From Epichloe hybrida (Eukaryota; Ascomycota; Sordariomycetes; Hypocreales; Clavicipitaceae): 64,000 nucleotides of DNA. The notes under the pieces were generated by a model that worked only from the letters and a program-made list of their open reading frames with translations, was not told the DNA's origin and searched no databases. Positions 55,816 to 64,000 of the stretch are shown in pieces (the first letter of the stretch is position 1; every line of letters begins with the position of its first letter). Position numbers and translations under genes: made by a program. Where the stretch lies: contig JAFEKR010000020.1 of NCBI GenBank assembly GCA_019022495.1, positions 62,001 through 126,000 on the forward strand. The letters run 5' to 3'.

Positions 55816-56502
55816 AGCATGACAAGAAACATGCCTCGAGGCTCGATAGCTCCCTGCTGCTTCAGAGCAGCTGCCTCCCTTACACGGAGTATTCTACAGA
55901 CGCTGGGGAAGCCATCGATTTCGAAGCATAGCATTGCATATGACAAGTTTGGATGGAGAGCTCTCCAAGATGGTATACTTGGGATACTGTCAGCGAATGG
56001 TTGGGAATGAAGATCATGTCCAAAGACACGCGTTGCTTCCAAGGTTCGTCAGTCCTTAAACTTGATGCATTGTTTGCATCAGTTCCTAGAACCTATTCAG
56101 TTTGCACAGCACGTCATATTGGTCTTAGAAAGAGCACTACTTAACCAACACGATGTTCTTGAGTGATTTCATCTGTACATTTGTGTTAAAAAGATACCAA
56201 TACACGAATATGGAGTACGATTAATCATGTAACAGTCTACAACATTATGTCTTCTGGGTCCATTTCAGTTCTGCCAGAACTACCTGCGCCCGCTTCGCTG
56301 AATGCTCTCTGCAGACACGCCAGTGATGTGATACAGACCAGCGCCTTTCTAAACTTTGACACCGCGCTCTTGGACGTGAAGGTGTCAAGAGGCATGGCAA
56401 ATGTAGCTTGTATCTCGTTTTGCCCATCAGCACTCATAAGACATCGCATACGAACCTCGCTAGGCACACTCTTGGGGCGGCTTCTGATTAAAAAGACATG
56501 CT
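55816..56502. other. convergent intergenic region, nothing recognised
   Basis: 687 bp between the HYPK and BRCT-protein stop codons. A 113-codon frame at 56247-56588 is antisense to the BRCT gene end and not supported. Confidence 0.5.
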
Positions 56503-59500
56503 TTAGTCCCAAGTTCTTGCCAGTGGACTGCCAATCTTTGGAGCGAATTGTAGGCTTTTTCGTCTGGCCGCCATCAGCCTCATCATAACCTGCTCATCCT
56601 TATCCTGGCCCAGGATGCCGTGCCCTAGGTCATGGTATCTCCCTCCCTTTAAAGGGCAAGTCCTCGTCAGAAGGATGTGTTTGGTAGGTGACATCAAATC
56701 AGTATCCTCTTGCGATGATGGTGTTTCGGGAAGTTCAGAGGCGTATTTGGCCAATGCTTCTGGAGCTGGAGTCTTAGGTACTGGAGTAAGCAAAGCACAA
56801 GACCATTCCAAATCCTTCTCATCATCCTCGTCGCCTTGTTCAGGTGGCGTACGCATCCACAGTGTGCTCTCTCTTCGGTTCTTTGGTGTACTAGGCGGTC
56901 CGGACGTCTTATTGGTACTTGCAACAATAGTTCCGTTCAAATTAGCAATGGCTTTGGGCTCCATACTTTTCCGGCGTCTAGCACCGCCTCGTGGAATGAT
57001 AGACGTGTCGAGATTGTACGGGGCCTCATCGAGCCACTTATTCTCGCGCTCGCAGCTTTTGTCGTGATGTTAGTCATGGCACTTTGCTGGTCCGGCGCAG
57101 GAGGAGCAAAATGACTTACTCGAGAACCCAGCTCACACCGACGCAGTGGACAACTCCACCGGCCTCACGGACTTTTTCCATGGTACGCTTTCCGCCATCC
57201 TTGAAAACCACGTGCGTGATGCCAATTTTGCTTGACGAGCTATTTCCATTGCCTGAACTACTGGGGTTCCAGTGCCATGTTTTTACGCACTTAGCACCCA
57301 TGTGAGTTAGGAGCTCGATGAAGATACCACTGGCATCCGCACCTTCAGTGGTGTGCACATCAACTAAAACAATAGCGCCACGCAGAAGCGAAGGATCAAT
57401 ATGTCGCCGAGGGGTTCTTCCAGGAGTAGCAGCGCTCGACCACTGATCTCCCTTGGTCGGGGTGAAGAAAAAATCCTCTTCAGGGAGTATAGATGCACGC
57501 CTTTTCTCTTTTGTTGGCGAATATGAAATGACAGTGGCGCTTCTGGGTAAGCAGCCCGCATTTTTCGAGGAAGCACGACAAGCACTGAAGCTCCTCTTCC
57601 TCAGTGGGCTTGACTCTGAATCATCTGCTGGTTTCAAGGGAACCTTTGTGGTCGTAAAAAAAGCTTTTTGCTGCAATGGTCGAGTAGGAGTGATTGTCTG
57701 ATGCTTTTGCTCACGGGACAGAACGGGACCCATGGGCGTTTCATTCTCATCACCGTATTCTTGGCTGGCTTCGGAAGGGTCTTCCTCCAAGATGAGAGTT
57801 TCTGCAACTTCATCTGAATGTTGCTGAGGCATCAAAGACATGTTGTTTGCCTCTTCGGCTAGGGCAACATCTTCATCATGCATAGCGATATCCTCCATGA
57901 ATATCACATCATCGCTGTCATCCTCCCTAGGCTGTACCATATTCTGCTCTTTTGAAGGACTGAATTCGGTATGCACAACGATTTTGTCTTCAAAGAAGGT
58001 GCTTTCAATTAGAGAGGGGTCTGCCTTGGAAATTGTCGCAGTGTTGGGGGTGGAACCCGTGAAAAACGGGCTGTTAGAACCTTTGACGATGATAGGATCG
58101 GCGGCATCATTTTCGACAGGACTCGTAGCAGACCAAGCGCCAGACTGTTTGGCTAATGGTGTGAGGTCCGTGGTAGATCTTCTTGAATTTCTCCGTGTAG
58201 AATAGAGAGAGTCTCTTCTATTGCTAGCTCGCCGACCTCGACTATCGCGCGCTACTGAGATTGTTTTGAATGGAGACAGGTCATCCTCGGATTCAATATC
58301 AGACCTCGAGTTGCAATACGGGTCCAAAGCGTCATCTCGTAGCTGAAAGTTCAACCCATGCTGTGATTGGGCGACCGCTGCGTCAGCCTCAACGTGGTAG
58401 GTCGAAGCCTCTCCAGTATTTACCATCTCGGTAATCATATTCTCCATGTTCGTGATGTTTTCATTCTCAGATTCCTGAGCAACACCTACTGGCTGCAAAT
58501 CTCTTTCATCTTGATGGATTGAATATTCTTCTCTCTCACCATTGATTGACGCTTCGTTCTCTTCGGTCTCGGATAAAATTGCCTCGCCAGTCAAGACTGG
58601 TTCAATATCATCAGCATTGGTTTCTGCAGCTTGTTCATTCAGACTAGTCAAAGACGAGTCCGTTTGGCGTGGAAGGACTGCCGACATTCGCCCGGGGAAT
58701 GAATGGTGTTCGATTGGGCCATCAAAAAATTCATCGGCCATAGAATCTTGTGCCGAGTCGTCAAGCTCTTCAACCGGCAGAAGGTCCGATGGTCGCCCAG
58801 GAAAAGTGACAGGCGAAGCTGCCGATTCAGTAAGTTGCATTTGTGGCGGCCCTGTCAACGGGGCATCATCTCTTGCGTGGTGACGTGTAAGTGGCCCAGC
58901 CCCAGGCATGGCTTGTTTAGCAGGAGACTGGAACATGAGACAGCCTTTCGCTGAAGTCTCATTGTGCACCATGCCTCCGAAAGACATAGTTGTGAACTTG
59001 AGGCTTTTGGTAGGAGAGCATGGCCGCTTGGCAGGAGATTTGAGAAGAGCGCTGGAACGATTTGGTGAAGTTTGAATGTCTTTTTCGGCAGTTGAAATAG
59101 TTCTAGATTGCAAAATCGACCCCGGTAGATGTAGACCACCAATTCTCTTTGCGGGAGATTTGAGTGTTTCTTTGGAGGGTGATGAAGTTGGCCGTCTCGG
59201 TGGAGACCCAAAGGCGACTAGAGCTGGGCCTGCTTCAAGCTTAGTTGCGTCTCTAAATTTATCGTCTTCGATGTTGAAAGAGTTGTCTTTGGCTTCCTTG
59301 TTGTTCAGAACTTCACTCGTTGGTATTCTCATTGGGCTCTTCTTTGCGACTTCCATTCCATCACCAACCACAAACTCATCTTCTGAAGCCTCCCTCTCTC
59401 GGGAAATGGGCATCTGTGTCACCTTCTTAGGACTCAGTGGCTTCTTTTGCTCCTTTTCAAGTGCTTGGGGAGCCGGCTGGGATGACTTAACGGGCACAGA

Positions 59501-60133
59501 CGCAGTTCCCCGACGAGTAGGCCGTGCTCGAAGTCCCCGGAGTACATTGGTGGTAGGCGTTTCCTTAGCCTTCGAAGCAAGACTCATGTTCTCCTTCCCT
59601 GACTCTTGAAATTTGACGGTCTTTCTCGCGATCGGTTTTGATCCATCCAAAGCTATTTTCAGGGCAGTACCATTGCCAGAACGAGCGCGGGCAGTCTTCC
59701 CGCCCGCTCCCTGGGTGGCGGGTGTTGGCTCCTGAGCGGAGAGTTTTCTTGCGCGACCCCGAATCCGAGCCACAGCCGCTGAACGATCATCGTTAGATAC
59801 ATCGATCGTAGTCTTGCTAGTAGTCCTGGTTCGCGAGTTTCTACTTGATGCGGCGTCCACTGAAGCTGTGCCACTGCCCTCTGGCTCGTTGTGATTACCT
59901 GACCGGGCTCGTACAGCTCTTCTAGTGTTGATGTCGGCCAGCTCATTACCATCATCGTCCTTTTCGTCGGCTCTGGTTTTCCTCTTTGCAGATGTACTTT
60001 TCGTATTTGCTGTGGCAGTTGCCAGGCTTCGTGCTTTGGCGGCTGCCGTCACGATCCTGGTGGTGTTCGTGGTTGCCGCGCTGGCTTTGGCTGCGGCCCG
60101 AGCTCGCGTCATTCGTTTCGGCGGCGAGTCCAT
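56503..60133 (-). CDS. BRCT-domain nuclear protein, large and mostly disordered
   Basis: Two exons, 57120-60133 and 56503-57055, join in phase and give 1188 residues. The start is ATG 60133 (MDSPPKRMTRARAAAKAS). The N-terminal ~900 residues are Ser/Thr/Lys/Ala-rich with many SP/TP sites and basic clusters (KRKTRADEK, ARGRARKLS-like), as in chromatin-bound scaffold proteins. One BRCT domain covers about residues 915-1020: DPSLLRGAIVLVDVHTTEG, IELLTHMGAKCVKTW, ITHVVFKDGGKRTMEKVREAG and VHCVGVSWVLDCERENKWLDE, where the W-x-x-x-C in the last helix is typical. A basic, TP-rich tail follows, with RRKSLQFAPKIGSPLARTW at the end. The layout recalls microcephalin-like or other damage-response adaptors, but orthology is not proved. 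It diverges from nothing obvious; upstream is a short gap to the caspase-like gene. Confidence 0.82.
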
Positions 60134-61018
60134 CGGTGAAAAGATGCAACTGTATGTGCTATGTGTTTTTCTCTCGTTGGGAGGGTGGGCGGGGCTAGTC
60201 AGAAGTTTTTTAGCAACAAAAATCAAAAGTGACTTTTACATCGCGTAGCTCTGCAATACAACAATCATGATGGTAAAACGTGTAGTTGGCAGGCCGTGGC
60301 TTTTGTTGACAAGGAAGCTGAAGTGCCTAGCGCGGTTGCTTTGGCAACTTCACAGACCCACAAGAACCTCGAGACCTTCACACACGTCAGTAAAATGAAA
60401 GGCTTGTACGACTTGTTTTGTTTCGGGAATGGCGATCCATAATAGGCATTGTTAGATTTTGCGAAAGTTAGAACTTCGCGAGTGTGCAACTTTGCATTCT
60501 CAAAACTTGAGGATCAGACTCGAAGCGGTGCAATTCCTCCGGCGCCAAAGTGGCAATGTTTGCTTGTCAACCCATTACGGCAAGTATAAATGAATAAGAA
60601 CGTAGTCGCTAACCGACTTGCGAATGTTAGCCTTTCCACAATTTTTACATTCAAACCATTGATGACTTTTCCAGGCTCTTATGACGACAGTGAGTTTCAA
60701 CCAATATCCAGCCAAAATCGCACATCATATCATATTCGGAGCATGATAAATACCGACACGCATCCTGCTTTCAGATCTTGGTGTTTGTCATTCAACTGAG
60801 AAAGCCTTACTTAATTAATGGCGAAACAAAAAGTGCACCCTTCCATCGTTCATCCTTGATGTGCCGCCCCAACGGAGTAGGCGAGGACAAGGATGATATC
60901 GCAAGGTGGCAGGATGGGGTACAGATTCAGCTGCGCAATCTATGCAGGCAAACGTCGCTTAGGCGTAGAGTCTCTTTTGATATTTTATGTTCAAAGGCAG
61001 TCATGCAACTGATGAAGG
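60134..61018. other. intergenic, promoter of the BRCT gene
   Basis: 885 bp between the BRCT gene start and the stop codon of the next minus-strand gene. No gene recognised. Confidence 0.5.
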
Positions 61019-63119
61019 CTATCGGAAAGATGGCTGGCAAGGACCATCTATTTTGACCTCTTTTATCCCTTCAGGCATCAGTCGCAGCCACTGATTCCAA
61101 CTTTCAATATCGACATTATCATCAGTCAGCTTCATTGACAACTGAAGATGTGAATTCTTTTCGTAAGAATAGCTGCTCCGCAACGAACTAGCGTGATGAA
61201 GAGGTGACAGGAAAATAGAAGGTATTCTTGGGTTTCCTGACATCATAGCGTGCAGAGGGGCAGGAAACGACGTGACTACAATTGTTTCAGGATGGTTATC
61301 GTGTACCATTTGGGGGTATTGCGATAGTAAGTGAGCGTGCAACTCGACAGCGGAAAGTGGTGTAGTCCGGGCAGCCCGAATTCTCAGCTGCTCTGCCAAG
61401 GCACGTGTAAAAGAGCATCTTCCGAGCGATGCAATGTGACCTTCGGATAATGATGCGGCCAGGATTTCCAGAACTCCCTTCTGCCGCACGATTTTGCATG
61501 AAGGGTAATACGCAGCATCCATGATGATAAGAGTGTCGGCACTGGCTTCTTCCAGGATTTGCTGTATGCCACTCCATCTGCAGATTGATGCCTTCTCATT
61601 ATCCCTAGAGCTGAATGGATATCAGGATATGCCTCCCATAGTCAAATGATGCACAGTTGAAATACCTGGCTAAAACCATCTCTCTATCCTCGTCAAGGTA
61701 TGTATGACCAGCATAGTAGACGATTTTCAATACATCGCGTTGATCTCGGTCGTAAGCGAAATCATTGAGCTGGCGCGAAAGCCACCGCCAAGAGCTCCTA
61801 AGCCCATCCGAGGAGGACGGAATAGCTTGAATCCGGAACGTATAATGGTAAATTTTGTCAAAGACTTGGGCTAGATCTCGGACAGAATCTTGCACAATCG
61901 CACTATCGTCATCATCGCGCCAAAACAGAAGCAGAACCTGGACAGAGTTGTACCGATCGCAATTAGAAGCTGAAAGAATCTTGGGCACATTTGCCTGCAA
62001 TTCATTCTTCAGATTTTCGATTCCGGGCAGTGACAAAGATTTGTCCAGTCGAGGCCCTGGTGGCAGAGGAGCTCGTATCAGCGTATCACTTAGTGGGTAG
62101 TAGTTTGGTTGATTCCACATGGCAGATGAAGTGTCTATCACCATCTCCTGTGCATCGGGGGAAAAATTTGGCTGATAGGTACTCGAAGAGGAGGCAGGAC
62201 TCAAGGGTCTCGCTGTCCTCGCCGAAGGAGTTATGTCGACCACGTTAGGACTATGAGATCCATGAAATCGACTTAACAAATCCCCCCACGTCATATCGTG
62301 ATGGCTGGGATGACACTTTTGACAAATCAACATCCGGTCAGCAAGGGTGAACTATGAGAGGCGTGTTTGTATGAATGAATGGCTCGTAAGGCGAAGAGAA
62401 AAGCGTAAACAGAAGAAAAGCAGAAAGGGTGAGAAGAGGGGAGGGAAGAGCGAGAGAACTCAATATATATAGAAAAAAACACTATGGCTCATACAGTGTA
62501 CAGGGTTCAACAGCGAGGAAATAGCAGAACCGCAAAGAAATCTCAGGTCTAGACTTACAGCAACGCGCCTTCGACGACAGTCGTGACAAGCTCCCAACTT
62601 CCTGATCAAAGCAGCCCTCTCTCTGGACTGTTGCGACAAAGGTCCAGTACGCCTCCTGCTAGATCGTCGGTCATTAGAGACATTGGAACCGTCCTTGACT
62701 GGGAAGATGGACTGATGCAAATTTGGAGATGTCTCGGCACTGTACGATGTGTTATTGGTCTCAGCCGAAGCCATAGAGGCAGTCGTGGCCTGCGTTGAAA
62801 TCGAGGACAAGGTATTCTTGCGTAGAAGTGGTGAGCTGGGACGTTTCAAAAAACTTGGCGAATACAAAGAATGACGGATTGCGGTGTTTTCGATTCTGTG
62901 TGTTGAGGCGGAGGGAGATGCTGCCGATGTAATTGACGTTGTGCCTGGACCAACATCACAGAACTGGGTACTTGAATGAGATTCTGGGGAAATATGTTTG
63001 TCAAAGTCTTGGGCGGTGATTGAATCCGACGCTGATGACACAGTAGCAGCATCAGCTAGGCTGTGAACAGGATCCATGGTGACCATTGATCCATTAGATA
63101 TTTTTTCTTTGCAGCCCAT
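61019..63119 (-). CDS. zinc-knuckle protein with a caspase-like domain lacking the catalytic Cys (predicted pseudo-caspase)
   Basis: Three exons, 62559-63119, 61666-62315 and 61019-61610, fit in phase and give 600 residues starting MGCKEKISNGSM. Residues 1-165 are Ser/Thr-rich and disordered. A Cys/His cluster follows: LGACHDCRRRRVACHPSHH (Cys178, Cys181, Cys188, His192/193), a compact putative zinc-binding motif seen in several fungal proteins. From about 300 the sequence matches the fungal caspase-like fold: VLLLFWRDDDD, LSRQLNDFAYDRDQRDVLKIVYYAGHTYLDEDRE, WSGIQQILEEASADTLIIMDAAYYPS. The catalytic His is present (YAGH, His391), but the expected D-C-C is D-A-A (435-437), so protease activity is not expected. 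The C-terminus ends LMPEGIKEVKIDGPCQPS. Possible roles are scaffold or regulator in self/non-self or stress responses; this is inference. Confidence 0.8.
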
Positions 63120-64000
63120 GGTAGTACTGCTCGTATAAACCGGCGGTAGACGCGGTAAGAACAATCGCCAGGATCCGAGCAAATGACGAAGACATCAAAC
63201 AGATGGCTATGAGCCACTTCAATTTTGTACCTGGTGCCAAGGAGTCCACGTCTTCTCCCGTTGCGAGCTATTTGCAAGCTCCTGGAAAGCAAGCAAGTCG
63301 GTTAGACCTAGCTACAAATGGTTTGTTACTACATTTGGGTCATTCCCCGCGTCAGTTTGAGTATACTCCGCTTTGCTTGTTCTTCTCATTAACCCAGATC
63401 AAAAAGAATCGCATACGAAGAAAACGCCTTTCGTTTTGTCTTATTAATGCAGTAACAGGGCACAAGAAGTCGTTCGAGAGAATGGTTCGAGAAAATGGCG
63501 ACCCGCGCCAAACACAAGCGCAGCCGGGTGACAGCACAGCGAGGGGCAGACCGAGAATTAGGGATAGAGAGAGGCACTGAGGCGCCAACAAGCTAGAATT
63601 GATTTCGAGTATCTTCGAGCAGCAATGATTAAGATGAGCCCGTCCTTTTTAATGCCGCAAATCCGCTTCGACGAAGTGTTCAGGTTAAAATAAGACCGCA
63701 TTGGGCATGCGGTGACTAACAGAGTTTCCGTAACGTAGTGTGCCCCAAGAAGCTGTTGCGCGTTGTTGGCAGAAAATGGTGAAGTTCTCGATATCAGGCG
63801 ATATCTGGATGCGGCCGGCGAGGGTTTCGGTGAAACCTGGTACTACAGGCTGCACGTGGACTGCGGGATAATGAGACGCTGGAGCAGAAATGCGACTCGA
63901 GCTTGGATTTCTGAGCAAACAATTCGAGGGTTTTTATTTCGCTTAAGAGGTGTGTGTTATGTGTGGACACAAAACCTCGAGTTGGAGGGAAGAGGATCTG
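63120..64000. other. right edge, no firm gene
   Basis: 881 bp. A minus-strand open stretch (63685 to about 63905, with a TTTGCTCAG acceptor just upstream) has protein-like composition and could be an exon of a gene that continues beyond the window. It is not certain enough to call. Confidence 0.4.

Noticed and set aside
60010..60248. Hydrophobic plus-strand frame opposite the BRCT gene start
   Set aside because: Antisense shadow of the Ala/Lys/Arg-rich N-terminus of the BRCT protein.
1..64000. tRNA, rRNA, CRISPR arrays and viral sequences
   Set aside because: Looked for A/B-box-like tRNA promoters, long rRNA-like stretches and regularly spaced repeats; none was convincing by eye.

Overview
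This window is nuclear DNA from a filamentous ascomycete, most likely a Sordariomycete and possibly Hypocreales. The evidence is short GT-AG introns (mostly 50-110 nt) with CTAAC-type branch points, single-copy housekeeping genes on both strands without operons, fungal-specific domain architectures, and AT-rich MITE-like elements between genes. The species cannot be fixed from the sequence alone. Exon models were built by hand from splice signals and frame continuity; each was checked for phase.

Layout, left to right: an SRPK-like kinase cut by the left edge (-); an AT-rich relic; a secreted Ser/Thr/Pro-rich protein (+); RNase P subunit RPP1 (-); a TA-flanked MITE carrying an 8-bp minisatellite; a small zinc-ribbon protein (+); a large family-1 glycosyltransferase with VPS13-like and UIM-like C-terminal parts, interrupted by an in-frame stop (-); SEC61 beta (-); a PSR/NLI-type phosphatase (-); a 3.2-kb gap; a peroxisomal ABC half-transporter (+); a single-pass membrane protein with an internal duplication (+); a D-xylose reductase with a frameshift (+); SDS22 (-); a BTB protein (+); CSN12 (-); ribosomal protein eL20 (+); a GNAT acetyltransferase (+); RIC8 (-); RIF1 (+); a 2.4-kb gap; an MFS sugar transporter (+); a glucose-6-phosphate 1-epimerase with a disturbed start (+); a class II DAHP synthase (-); a second TA-flanked MITE; HYPK (+); a BRCT protein (-); and a zinc-knuckle protein with a caspase-like domain that lacks the catalytic Cys (-).

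Most genes are unlinked housekeeping functions: translation (eL20, RNase P, HYPK/NatA), secretion (SEC61 beta), signalling (RIC8, SDS22, PSR, kinase), chromosome biology (RIF1, BRCT protein), mRNA export (CSN12), and metabolism (DAHP synthase, xylose reductase, epimerase, sugar and fatty-acyl transporters). There is no sign of a biosynthetic cluster, CRISPR array or virus.

The most unusual points are the predicted pseudo-caspase, the glycosyltransferase with its TAG at an expected Trp codon, two other apparent frame breaks (xylose reductase, epimerase), two TA-flanked inverted-repeat elements, and an intergenic 9-mer (TACGGAGTA) that occurs far more often than chance predicts.
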